Source of the DNA: CALJUZ01 sp003387805
Lineage (GTDB): Bacteria; Bacillota; Limnochordia; Limnochordales; ZCTH02-B6
Assembly: GCA_937975235.1 (NCBI GenBank)
Contig: CALJUZ010000103.1
Location: forward strand, 1-38,209
Direction: 5' to 3'
Length of the DNA: 38,209 nucleotides
A program made the position numbers and the translations under genes. Each line of letters starts with the position of its first letter. Position 1 is the first letter of the stretch. Positions 25,473-33,341 of the stretch are shown piece after piece. The notes beneath the pieces were generated by a model that did not search any database, had not been told where the DNA came from, and saw only the letters and a list, made by a program, of their open reading frames with translations.

Positions 25473-26837
25473 CTACATACCTCCGCCGCCGGCGCCCGGC
25501 GGGAAAGGACCGCCGTCCAGCTCGATGGGATTTACGATCGCGCCGTCGCGCAAAGACCCGGGCGACAAAACGACCAGCTCCCCCACGGACACGCCCGCGA
25601 CGGCCAGCAGCCCGCCCGCGGGGGTGCCGGGCGCCACGGCCCGCTCGCGCGCGACCCAGCGCCCGGCCCCGTCGGCTTCCAGCACGTACACGACGGAGCG
25701 GCCGCCCCGCTGCACCACCGCGGCCTGCGGCACCGCCGGGCCGGCGAAGGCTTCCTCCAGGGGGATCTCCACGCGGGCGATCATGCCCGGCTTCAGCCGG
25801 TGATCGAGGTTTTCCACGCGGAAGCGCACGGGAAAGCTGCGGGTCTGCTGATCGGCCACCGGCGCCACCGCGTCCACGACGCCGGGCACCGCCGCGCCGC
25901 CCAGGGCGTCCACCCGCACCAGCACGGGCTGGCCGGGGCTCAGCTCGTTGACGTCCCGCTCGCTGACGCCGGCTTCGATGATGACGTGGTCAATGTCCAC
26001 CACGTGGGCCACGGGCGTGCCCGCGGCGATGAGCGTCCCCACCTGCACGGGCTGCACGGCCAGCAGGCCCGAGATGGGCGTCCGGATGACCGCGTCGTCC
26101 AGCTGCTGCCGGGCCAGCTGCACGGCCGCTTCAGCCTGGCGCACCTGGGCCCGCACGGCCCGCAGCTCCTCCTCCGTCGCGCCCCGCTCCACCAGCGCCA
26201 GCTGCTGCCGCGCGCTTTCGTACTGCAGCCGCGCCACCTCGTACTCGGTGCGCACCGAGAGCAGCGTCTCCTCGGGGATGACGCCCTGGGCGTACAGCTG
26301 CTCCTGGCGGGCCAGCACGTCGCCGAGGCGGGTCAGCCCCAGCTCGGCCTGCTCCACCGCGGCCCGCACCTGCGCGATCTCCTCGTCGCGCGCGCCGGCC
26401 TCCAGGCGCGCGAGGTTGGCTTCCGCGGCGTCCAGCTGGGCCCGGGCCTGGGTCAGCGCCAAAGAAAGCTCCGTGGCGTCCAGCCGCACCACGGGCTGGC
26501 CCGCCTCCACGCGGTGGCCCATGCCGCCGGCGACCCACTCCACCGTGCCCGCTGCTTTGGACACCAGGGTCACGTCCCGCTGCGGCAGCACGGTGCCGGT
26601 GACGCGCACGGTGCGGCCCGCGGACGCTTCGGTCACGGTCGCCGCCCGCACGGCCGGCACGTTCTCTTCCGCCGCCGGCCCGGACGCGGCCAAGCCCGGC
26701 GCGGCGGCCGGGCCCGGCGTGCCCGCGGCCGTATCCGCGACGGGTCCGGGCCGGGAGCCGGCCCACCACCAGGCGGCCGCTCCGGCCGCGGCGGCAACGA
26801 CGATGATCAAAACGATGAGTCCGGCGCGGCTGCGCAC
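25473..26837 (-). CDS. RND efflux periplasmic adaptor (HlyD/MFP family)
   Basis: A 454-residue adaptor linking the RND pump to the outer-membrane channel. A single N-terminal transmembrane anchor (about 5-27, GLIVLIIVVAAAAGAAAWWW) is followed by a lipoyl/barrel-sandwich half (VRVTGTVLPQRDVTLVSK), a long coiled-coil hairpin (about 130-260), the second lipoyl half (IRTPISGLLAVQPVQVG) and beta-barrel domains. The GTG at 26837 is chosen because CGGAGGG lies 7 bases upstream; the longer frame from 26882 has no ribosome site. First gene of the efflux operon. Confidence 0.93.
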   Translation of the reverse strand: MRSRAGLIVLIIVVAAAAGAAAWWWAGSRPGPVADTAAGTPGPAAAPGLAASGPAAEENVPAVRAATVTEASAGRTVRVTGTVLPQRDVTLVSKAAGTVEWVAGGMGHRVEAGQPVVRLDATELSLALTQARAQLDAAEANLARLEAGARDEEIAQVRAAVEQAELGLTRLGDVLARQEQLYAQGVIPEETLLSVRTEYEVARLQYESARQQLALVERGATEEELRAVRAQVRQAEAAVQLARQQLDDAVIRTPISGLLAVQPVQVGTLIAAGTPVAHVVDIDHVIIEAGVSERDVNELSPGQPVLVRVDALGGAAVPGVVDAVAPVADQQTRSFPVRFRVENLDHRLKPGMIARVEIPLEEAFAGPAVPQAAVVQRGGRSVVYVLEADGAGRWVARERAVAPGTPAGGLLAVAGVSVGELVVLSPGSLRDGAIVNPIELDGGPFPPGAGGGGM

Positions 26838-26903
26838 AGTCCATCCCTCCGGGGGCGGCGCCGTCCGCCGACGCGTGGGCACCGTCTGGAAAACTTTTCA
26901 CAT

Positions 26904-26943
26904 CCAACGGGGACAAAACGAAGGCAAATTCGGGCACCGTTGG
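26904..26943 (-). other. Inverted repeat in the leader of the efflux operon
   Basis: Seven-base arms CCAACGG and CCGTTGG, 26 bases apart, lie between the promoter and the adaptor start. They could form a leader hairpin or a split operator. The long spacing makes this tentative. Confidence 0.3.
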
Positions 26944-26971
26944 CGAAGTGCACCGCCGCACTCCGCGAGTT

Positions 26972-27000
26972 ATGATATACGGTGTCTCTTATTTAGTCAA
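26972..27000 (-). promoter_or_regulatory. Sigma-A-type promoter of the efflux operon
   Basis: On the minus strand TTGACT (26995-27000) and TATCAT (26972-26977) are separated by exactly 17 bases; each matches consensus at five of six positions. It lies just past the NADH dehydrogenase stop and would give a leader of about 130 bases to the adaptor start. Confidence 0.75.
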
Positions 27001-27017
27001 TGCTTGTTTCGGCCCGG

Positions 27018-28229
27018 CTACAAACCCAGTTTGTACCGCTGCTCCGCGGCCCACTTGAACGCGTAGGCCGAAAAGCCCGACAGCCGCGGCCGCCAAAATT
27101 CGCCCACCGACAGCTCCCCCACGGCTTCGCCGACGCCCACCGAAACCAGCACGCCCCGGTCCCGGGCGGTGTACGGCACCAGGCGGGGCGGCGCGCCCTT
27201 TCCCTCCGCCGCGGCCGCCTCTGCCAGGAGGTTCCTGGCCGCGACCTCGGCCTGATGCACCGCGTTCTGCGCGGTGGGCGCGGCGGCTTGGCCCCGGTCC
27301 TGCGGCACCGCGTAGGCGCTGTCGCCGACGATGTACACGTCCGGATAGTCGCGGGCCCGCAAATACTCGTCCACCAGCGCCCGGCCCCGCTCCCCCGACG
27401 CGAAGGTGCGCTCCACCAGCTCGTGGGCCCGCACGCCCGCGGCCCAGATGACGGTGCGGGCGGGGACGAAACGGCCTTCGGCCACGCGCACGCCCGCGGG
27501 CGCGTCGTCGTAGGGCGACGGCGGCTCCACCACCTCGGTGACGGGCGTCTCGGTCCACACCGCGACGTGCTTGCGGGCCAAAATCTGCCCGGCCCGCATG
27601 GCGATGCGCTCGTCCAGCCCCGGCAGCAGGCGCCGCCCCGCCTCGATAATGACGATCTCCAACTCGGACGGGTCCATGCCCAGGCCGCGGGCCTCCGCGG
27701 GCAGGCGGTCGGCCAGCTCGCCGGCCACCTCCACCCCCGTCAGGCCGCCGCCCACGATGACGAAGCGCAATGAGGCCCGGCGCTCTTCCCCGTCCCAGAA
27801 GGCCGCGTCGTGCAGGCGGGCGGTGAGGTGCCGCCGGGTGCGGAGCGCCTCCTGCACCGGCTGCACGGTGAGGGCGTGCTCCAGGACGCCCGGCACGCCG
27901 AAGGTTTCGATGCGGCTGCCCAGCGCCACCACCAGCCGGTCGTAGTCCAGCTCGCGGCCGTCCTCCAGCTGAACCAGGCGCCGCTCCGGGTCGATGGCCG
28001 TCGCCTTGCCCTGCACCAGCCGGGCCGGCGTCCAGCGCAGCAGCGTATCGATGGACAAAAGCACCGCCGCAGGCTCCACCGCCCCGGCGGCCACCCGGTG
28101 CATTTGCGTGGTCAGCTGATGGTGCGGGCCGTCGTTGACCAGCACCACCTCTCCGGGAAACTTGGAGCGGACGAGACGCATGACCGCCGTGACGCCGGCG
28201 TACCCCGCGCCCAGGACGACCACCTTCAT
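27018..28229 (-). CDS. Type II NADH dehydrogenase-like FAD oxidoreductase (NDH-2)
   Basis: A 403-residue flavoprotein that moves electrons from NADH to the quinone pool without pumping protons, attached to the inner membrane face. Seen: FAD dinucleotide fold VVVLGAGYAGV at 3-13, NAD fold VIVGGGLTGVEVAGEL near 160, a VIWAAGVRAHELV segment near 270, and VYIVGDSAYA near 303, which closes the FAD site. Length is normal for NDH-2. The ATG follows GGGGGGTGG. A promoter and a large dyad lie immediately upstream, so expression may be regulated. A related ferredoxin or sulfide:quinone-type reductase is less likely. Confidence 0.9.
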   Translation of the reverse strand: MKVVVLGAGYAGVTAVMRLVRSKFPGEVVLVNDGPHHQLTTQMHRVAAGAVEPAAVLLSIDTLLRWTPARLVQGKATAIDPERRLVQLEDGRELDYDRLVVALGSRIETFGVPGVLEHALTVQPVQEALRTRRHLTARLHDAAFWDGEERRASLRFVIVGGGLTGVEVAGELADRLPAEARGLGMDPSELEIVIIEAGRRLLPGLDERIAMRAGQILARKHVAVWTETPVTEVVEPPSPYDDAPAGVRVAEGRFVPARTVIWAAGVRAHELVERTFASGERGRALVDEYLRARDYPDVYIVGDSAYAVPQDRGQAAAPTAQNAVHQAEVAARNLLAEAAAAEGKGAPPRLVPYTARDRGVLVSVGVGEAVGELSVGEFWRPRLSGFSAYAFKWAAEQRYKLGL

Positions 28230-28250
28230 GCTCCGCCACCCCCCGACGAC

Positions 28251-28297
28251 AAAAAAATGGTGAAAGCGGTCACTAACATTGTGACCACTTTCACCAT
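28251..28297 (-). terminator. Long dyad with T run upstream of the NADH dehydrogenase gene
   Basis: A 17-bp inverted repeat (28257-28273 with 28281-28297, 7-base loop) has one non-Watson-Crick pair, a G-U in minus-strand RNA, and is followed on the minus strand by a run of Ts (28251-28256). It is a good intrinsic terminator for the short-chain dehydrogenase gene upstream. Because it ends only 21 bases before the NADH dehydrogenase start, it could also be an attenuator or an operator. Confidence 0.8.
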
Positions 28298-28298
28298 C

Positions 28299-28327
28299 AT
28301 CTTACATGTCCGTCCCCGCCGTGACAA
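28299..28327 (-). promoter_or_regulatory. Candidate promoter for the NADH dehydrogenase gene
   Basis: Minus-strand TTGTCA (28322-28327) and TAAGAT (28299-28304) are 17 bases apart (five and four of six consensus bases). Transcription would begin inside the right arm of the adjacent dyad, so the dyad could serve as an operator over the start site. Confidence 0.5.
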
Positions 28328-28389
28328 CGCAATTCACTTTATTTGTCCGACCGTTGCCACGACGAAGGCATTCTTCCCTTTTTTATTTC

Positions 28390-29148
28390 TTAGTACGCGC
28401 TCCAGCCCGCGTCGGCCACGACCACCGCGCCGTTGACGAAGCTGGCTTCGTCGGACGCCAGGAACAGCACCACGTTGGCGATCTCCATGGGCTGCCCGCT
28501 GCGGGGGTTGGAGTGGGTCCCCAGCATCATGCGCTCGTAGCCGAACTGGCTCGGGCTCTGGATAGTCTCGCCGATGTTGGTTTCCACGCCGCCCGGCGCG
28601 ACCACGTTGCAGCGAATGCCCTTCAGCGCGTACTGGTAGGCCACGTTCTTGGACAGGCCGATCATCGCGTGCTTGGACGCGGTGTACGCCGCTCCGGCCC
28701 GGGAGCCGCCCACGCCCGCGACGGACGCGACGTTGACGATGCTGCCGCCGCCCTTTTCCATCATGATGGGCAGCGCCTTGCGGATGGTCCGCATGGGGCC
28801 CGTCAGGTTGACGGTCAGCACCCGCTCCCACAGCTCGTCGGTGAGCTCGTGGGCCGGCACGAAGTTGTCCATAATCCCGGCGTTGTTGACCAAAACGTCC
28901 AGCGTGCCGAACCGCTCCACCGCGGTGTCGATCATTTTCTGCACGTCTTCTTCGGCGGCCACGTTGGCCACCACGCCCACGGCGGTGCCGCCGGCCTCGA
29001 TGATTTCTTTGACGACCCGGTCGACGCGCTCGGGCACGATGTCCGAGACGACCACCTTGGCGCCTTCCTTGGCGAACAGCTTGGCGATGGCCTCACCGAT
29101 GCCCGAACCGGCGCCGGTGACGACGGCCGCTTTGCCTTCCAGCCTCAT
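28390..29148 (-). CDS. Short-chain dehydrogenase/reductase (classical SDR)
   Basis: A 252-residue NAD(P)-dependent oxidoreductase. Seen: cofactor motif TGAGSGIG at about 11-18, NNAG near 88, catalytic Ser in NVASVAG near 140 and the YTASK active-site pair near 153. An Asp after the second strand (VVSDI) favours NAD over NADP. The substrate is not determined; 3-oxoacyl or glucose/polyol dehydrogenase-like relatives are common. The ATG follows GGGGAGGAAAA. It begins 31 bases after the CBS-pair gene and probably shares its transcript, ending at the dyad terminator near 28251. Confidence 0.92.
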   Translation of the reverse strand: MRLEGKAAVVTGAGSGIGEAIAKLFAKEGAKVVVSDIVPERVDRVVKEIIEAGGTAVGVVANVAAEEDVQKMIDTAVERFGTLDVLVNNAGIMDNFVPAHELTDELWERVLTVNLTGPMRTIRKALPIMMEKGGGSIVNVASVAGVGGSRAGAAYTASKHAMIGLSKNVAYQYALKGIRCNVVAPGGVETNIGETIQSPSQFGYERMMLGTHSNPRSGQPMEIANVVLFLASDEASFVNGAVVVADAGWSAY

Positions 29149-29179
29149 AGCTTTTTCCTCCCCTGCTCTCGGGTCCGTG

Positions 29180-29671
29180 TCAGGCGCCGGCGGCCCCCAC
29201 CGACGCGGCGGCCTCGGCGTCTTCCACTTCCGCCTCCTTGTTGAGCTCCTCGGTGTCGCCGCCCAGCAGGCCCACCATCACCCGGAAGATGTCCGACTCG
29301 GTGATCATGCCCACCACTTTGCCGTCTTCCACCACCGGGAGGCCGCCGATCTTGTGGGCCAGCATCAGGCGGGCCACCTCGTGCAGCGGCGTCTCCGGCG
29401 TGACGGTCATAACCGGCGACGTCATCAGCTCCGCTACCGTGATCTTGTCCAGCAGATAGTTGATTTCCCACACCGACAGGCTGGTGGCCGGCGAAGGCGC
29501 GGCCCGCAGCACGTCGGTCAGCGTGATGATGCCCACCAGCTCGCCGCCGGCGATGACCGGCAGGCGGCGGATGTCGTTGCCGTCCATCAGTTTGCGGGCT
29601 TCCGGCAACGTGGAGTTCGGCGTCACCCAGATGACCTTCCGCGTGTACACGTCACGAACCTTCAGCGTCAT
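29180..29671 (-). CDS. Paired-CBS-domain protein
   Basis: A 163-residue stand-alone CBS pair, a module that binds adenosine nucleotides and usually senses energy state. First CBS at about 7-60 (VYTRKVIWVTPNSTLPEA, RRLPVIAGGELVGIITLTD), second at about 80-135 (MTSPVMTVTPETPLHEVA, GGLPVVEDGKVVGMITESD). An acidic, Ala-rich tail follows. The ATG at 29671 follows GGGGGGTG; the frame continues open far upstream into the neighbouring gene's region, but the codons there make no CBS-like protein and are rejected. It precedes the short-chain dehydrogenase gene on the same transcript. Confidence 0.92.
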   Translation of the reverse strand: MTLKVRDVYTRKVIWVTPNSTLPEARKLMDGNDIRRLPVIAGGELVGIITLTDVLRAAPSPATSLSVWEINYLLDKITVAELMTSPVMTVTPETPLHEVARLMLAHKIGGLPVVEDGKVVGMITESDIFRVMVGLLGGDTEELNKEAEVEDAEAAASVGAAGA

Positions 29672-29790
29672 GCGCAACACCCCCCGGAGATTGGCCCGGC
29701 ACGGCGCTGCGTTGCCACCCGCATCCGCATGCCGGAGTTTCTTCCAATTCAATCGTACGGTACGGAGGTGCGTGGAAATAGTGACAAGTA

Positions 29791-31269
29791 TCACAACTGC
29801 CGCCGGGAAAGGTCCCGGCCAACGACGGATTGTCCCAGCCCCGCCACGGCCGCTTCCCACGAGGCCAGCCGGCGGGACGCGACGGTGAACACCCGGTCCG
29901 ACAACGCGGCCAGCTCGTGGCAGCCGCCGTCGATAAACACCGTCAGGAGGCGGGCGTTCAGGCGGGCTTTGGCCGCGAGGAACCGGCGCCGGAAGCCCTC
30001 GGGCAGCTGCGCCTGCCCGTCGGTGATGAAGACGATGTGGCCTCCGCCGCGGCCCGCGGCCTGCTCCAGGTGGCGCAGGGCGTGTTCCAGCGGCGCCTGG
30101 AAATGCGTGCCGCCGTCGAAGTCGCACGCGGCCATGGCCGCGGCCGTCTCTGCGCTGCCGCCGCCGGCGGGGAACTCGAACGTCTCCAGCTCGTGCTCGC
30201 CGGCAAAACAGAGGCCCACGAAGGGCCGGCGGGTGCGGCGGGCCAGATCCAGAAGGGCCAGGGCCACCGCCTTGGCCCACAAAAACCGCTCCCGGCCCAG
30301 GGCCGCGGGCGTGTTCATGCTGCGGGACGCGTCCATGCAGCAGACGATGGGGCCCGTGGGGCCGTCGTCCTCGCCTTCGTAGCGGATTTGCAGCAGCCGC
30401 CGGTGCTCGTACGCCTCCACGAACAAGGGCTGCAGATCCGGATCCGCGAGACGGGCCGACTCTTCGGGAATGACCCGCTCCAGGTCCGAGCCGGTCTCCC
30501 AGCCCACCAGGCGCTCCACGCCCCGGCCCGCCGCGGTGCGGCGCCGGCGCCGCACCGGGCCCAGGAGCGCGCGGAACTGCTCCAGCGCGTCGGTGAGCAC
30601 CGCAAAGTCGGGCAGCGCCCGCACCTCTTCCACGGTGCGCCAGATGTCGTCCAGTGGGTGGACGCCGCGCCGGCCGGGGCCGATGCCCCACGCCCGCCGC
30701 AGCATCTCGTCGGCGTCGGCCATGCCCCGCACGTCCCGCACGGCCTGGATGACCGACCAGCGGGGCGGCACGGCGGCCGCGCGCCCCCGCGGCCGGTCTT
30801 CCTCCACAGGGCGCTGGTCGCCGTCGCGGCGGGCGGGCGGCCACAGCCAGCGGCGCCGGCGGGCCGGCGGCGGCTCCAGCCCGTCGGCCAGCCGTTCCGC
30901 CAGCCGCCAGGCGGCCAGGGCCGCGGTCACCGTGTCGCCCGCGCTGCGCTCCCGCAGCCGCTGAAAGTCCGTCAGCGGCATCATGTCCGCCAGCAGGCCG
31001 AAGGGCCGGTGAAACTCGGGGGCCGTGTCGGGATTGAGCCGGGCCGTTTCGTCGTACAGCGCGCAAAAAAGCTCTTCCAGCAGCACGGCCGCGGCCTCGG
31101 ACCGCCGGGCCAGCTGTTCCGCGCGCTCGGCCCAGATCTGAGACCGGCTGCGCAGCGCGGCGCACACGGCCCGCGTGGGGGCGCGGGCCAGGACGGGGCG
31201 GCCCTCGGCGGCCGGCAAGCGCTCCAGGGCCGGCGCGGCGGCGGGCGCCCGGGCGTCCGCGGCCCTCAC
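29791..31269 (-). CDS. VWA-domain protein of a MoxR/VWA pair (ViaA-like)
   Basis: A 492-residue protein whose C-terminal third (about 310-480) is a von Willebrand A domain with an intact metal-binding site: DASRS near residue 316, Thr in DFDGGTHF and Asp in FITDGQ. The N-terminal part is helical and Arg-rich, and not assigned. Such proteins pair with MoxR AAA+ ATPases to act as chaperones in assembling metal or membrane complexes; RavA-ViaA is the known example. The GTG start overlaps the ATPase stop (GTGA), which confirms the pairing. Its client is not evident here. Confidence 0.88.
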   Translation of the reverse strand: MRAADARAPAAAPALERLPAAEGRPVLARAPTRAVCAALRSRSQIWAERAEQLARRSEAAAVLLEELFCALYDETARLNPDTAPEFHRPFGLLADMMPLTDFQRLRERSAGDTVTAALAAWRLAERLADGLEPPPARRRRWLWPPARRDGDQRPVEEDRPRGRAAAVPPRWSVIQAVRDVRGMADADEMLRRAWGIGPGRRGVHPLDDIWRTVEEVRALPDFAVLTDALEQFRALLGPVRRRRRTAAGRGVERLVGWETGSDLERVIPEESARLADPDLQPLFVEAYEHRRLLQIRYEGEDDGPTGPIVCCMDASRSMNTPAALGRERFLWAKAVALALLDLARRTRRPFVGLCFAGEHELETFEFPAGGGSAETAAAMAACDFDGGTHFQAPLEHALRHLEQAAGRGGGHIVFITDGQAQLPEGFRRRFLAAKARLNARLLTVFIDGGCHELAALSDRVFTVASRRLASWEAAVAGLGQSVVGRDLSRRQL

Positions 31270-32459
31270 AGCCCCGCCACCTCATCCAGGCGTTTCAAGT
31301 GTTCGTAGGCCCGCTGCAAGTACTGATCAACGGCCAGCCGTTCTTCGTCGCTGGTGCTGCGGCTGCCCAGCTCCCGCAGTTCCTGGATGCGCCGCTCCAT
31401 GCGCAGGCGGGCGTCCAGCGCCAGCTTGCTCAGGTCCGCCGGGCTGTCGATGGAACGCTGCTGCTCCTGGAACTCGCCGTGGATTTCCAGGATGCGGCTG
31501 AAGGCCATGGCGACCCGGTCTTTCACCGAGCGGACGTACCCGGCCAAAATCCGCTCCAGCACCGGCATGTCCTCTTCCTGGCTCCACAGCGTGTGCCGCA
31601 GCAGCCAGAAGTCCTTCTCGCCCACGTCCATGCGGCCGTCCAGCAGGGCCGACGTCTGCAGCGCCCGCCGCACCTGCTTCCACCGCCTGGGGCTGACGTA
31701 GATGGCCTCGTCCTGCATGGCCCGGCGCAGCTCGGCCAGCTGCTCGTAAACGGACACCGGCACCCGCACCTGCTCGCTGACGCGGGCCAGATGCTCCAGC
31801 TCGTCCACGGTCACCACCGCGTCTTCCTCCGGCGCGTAGGTGTGGAAATCGATGTCCGGCGTCCACAGCATGCGCATGAAGTTGGCGTCGCTTTTGATGT
31901 CCTCCACGACGAATCGGAACAGCCAGCGGTCGTGAAAGGCCGTGAGCCCCTTTTCCTGGCGCTCTTCCGGGCTGGGCACCGAGTTGGTGGTGCCCATGAG
32001 GGTGCGCAGGGGGATAGGGTGGAAGCTGCCCTGCTCCGCGTACACCCGCTCGTACATGGGAGAAAGCAGCGCTTTCAGCACCGCCTCGTTGCCGTTGTAA
32101 ATTTCGTCGATGACCGCGATGTGGGCTTCCTGCAGCATGCCCGTGCCCACGCGCCGGCGAATGCCTTCCTTGTAAGCGGCGATGTCCACGGGGCCGAACA
32201 AATCCTCCACGGTGGAAAAGGGCGTTAGCTGGGTGTAAAAAAAGCGGCAGCCGCGCACGTGGGAGGCGACCAGCCGCACTTGCGTCGTCTTGGCGATGCC
32301 GGGCAGACCTACCAGGAGCAGGTGGCTGCGGTTGACCAGGCACACGCTGATGGCTTTGGCCACGTCGTCCCGCTCCAGGATGAAGCGGTTTTGCACCGCC
32401 TCCATGTTGCGCATGCGCCGCAAAATGTCGTCGGTGTCGCGGGCGTGCGGTACGGTCAC
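31266..32459 (-). CDS. MoxR-family AAA+ ATPase (RavA-like)
   Basis: An ATPase of about 397 residues. Seen: Walker A GLPGIAKTT near residue 47, Walker B IAVIDEIYNG near 105, sensor region LMGTTNSVPSPEER near 140, arginine-finger-like FHDRWLFRF, and a helical lid with a Lys/Arg-rich C-terminal coiled coil. It probably remodels client complexes together with the VWA partner. The GTG at 32459 is chosen because GGGGGGAG lies upstream; the open frame beyond it has no family similarity and runs across the divergent gene. It is transcribed divergently from the gene at 32572. Confidence 0.88.
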   Translation of the reverse strand: MTVPHARDTDDILRRMRNMEAVQNRFILERDDVAKAISVCLVNRSHLLLVGLPGIAKTTQVRLVASHVRGCRFFYTQLTPFSTVEDLFGPVDIAAYKEGIRRRVGTGMLQEAHIAVIDEIYNGNEAVLKALLSPMYERVYAEQGSFHPIPLRTLMGTTNSVPSPEERQEKGLTAFHDRWLFRFVVEDIKSDANFMRMLWTPDIDFHTYAPEEDAVVTVDELEHLARVSEQVRVPVSVYEQLAELRRAMQDEAIYVSPRRWKQVRRALQTSALLDGRMDVGEKDFWLLRHTLWSQEEDMPVLERILAGYVRSVKDRVAMAFSRILEIHGEFQEQQRSIDSPADLSKLALDARLRMERRIQELRELGSRSTSDEERLAVDQYLQRAYEHLKRLDEVAGL

Positions 32460-32537
32460 CCCGGTCTCCCCCCCAAGGAAACCACCCGTCCCGTGCAGTA
32501 GTCTACGTCGGACGCCGCAGCGCGCGTCGGTCGATTG

Positions 32538-32543
32538 TAGAAT
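32538..32543 (+). promoter_or_regulatory. Possible -10 element of the gene at 32572
   Basis: TAGAAT (five of six consensus) lies about 34 bases before the likely start, in the divergent gap with the MoxR gene. No recognisable -35 is at the expected distance. Confidence 0.35.
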
Positions 32544-32571
32544 AATTCCGATCATTGAGGAGGGATTCCTG

Positions 32572-33234
32572 CTGGAAGAGCAGTTGCCCGTCACCGCCCG
32601 GACGCGGTGGCGGGGGCGGCCCATAGAAGTCAGCGGGCGGCTAGAGCCCGGTTTCATCGTGGAAAACGGGCGGGTCATGGTCAAGCTGACCCGGGTCGCG
32701 CCGCTGCCCGAAGGCGCGGACGCCGCGGCCCTGTGGGTGCCCATGACCGACGTGGACGCGGCCGACCCGCTGCTGCTGCGCTCGCATCTGTGGGAAATCC
32801 CCGCCGGGCAGGAGCGGGATTTCCTGCTGCGCAAGCTGAGCATCACCATGGCCGAATGCATCGCCGCGGGCGGCCGCCGGGTGCAGCTGGCCCGGGAGAT
32901 GCCCGGCACGACGGCGCTGCTGTTCGTCATCGACGTGCCGCTGGACGACGGCGCCGGCTACTTGTGGAACTTCGCCGCCGCCGTCAGCCACTTGGCGGGC
33001 CGCCCGGTGCCATGGCAGCCGCCGGCGCCGGTGACGGCCGCGGCGGAGCTGGACGAGGCGGCCCGGGCCGGCGCGAGCCACTACGCCAGCCAGCTGCCCC
33101 TTTGGCTGACGACGCGGCAGTTTTGGTCGGCCTTCGTACGCGAGGGGCAGCGCCTGGTGCACGTGGTGCAGTTTTCGCTGCCGGAGAAGCGGCACGACGC
33201 GCTGAAGCGGCAGTTTCGCCTCAAGGACGTATAA
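32572..33234 (+). CDS. Protein of unknown function, divergent from the MoxR gene
   Basis: About 220 residues, not recognised. It has no signal peptide or membrane segment; the composition is ordinary cytoplasmic, with motifs such as RLEPGFIVENGRVMVKL, TTALLFVIDVPL and QLPLWLTTRQFWS. Reading frame and codon bias (GC-rich third positions) look real across the whole length. The start is uncertain: AGGAGGG (32558-32564) lies 7 bases before a CTG at 32572, while a TTG at 32584 is also in frame and an ATT at 32554 is possible. It is followed by a 108-base gap and the cysteine-metabolism pair, with a short GC hairpin (CCCGTT/AACGGG) just after the stop. Confidence 0.65.
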   Translation: MEEQLPVTARTRWRGRPIEVSGRLEPGFIVENGRVMVKLTRVAPLPEGADAAALWVPMTDVDAADPLLLRSHLWEIPAGQERDFLLRKLSITMAECIAAGGRRVQLAREMPGTTALLFVIDVPLDDGAGYLWNFAAAVSHLAGRPVPWQPPAPVTAAAELDEAARAGASHYASQLPLWLTTRQFWSAFVREGQRLVHVVQFSLPEKRHDALKRQFRLKDV

Positions 33235-33341
33235 GCCCGTTCCCGGAAACGGGGCCTCAAGGATTGTCCGGCGCGAAGGCGAAACTTAGGATCAGTTTGC
33301 CAACGCACCACGACGCCCGAAGCGCTGAAAGGTTGACCTTT

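Noticed and set aside
29180..31285. A 701-codon frame that would fuse a long Arg/Gly-rich protein to the CBS pair
   Set aside because: The upstream part is the wrong frame of the VWA gene. The CBS gene has its own ATG and ribosome site at 29671.
32607..33341. N-terminal extension of the CBS/cysteine-synthase-like gene
   Set aside because: It is the out-of-frame copy of the unrecognised gene; the family length and ribosome site support the start at 33342.
33235..33341. SAM or T-box riboswitch before the sulfur-metabolism genes
   Set aside because: The gap is only 107 bases and shows just a short GC hairpin; none of the conserved riboswitch elements is visible.
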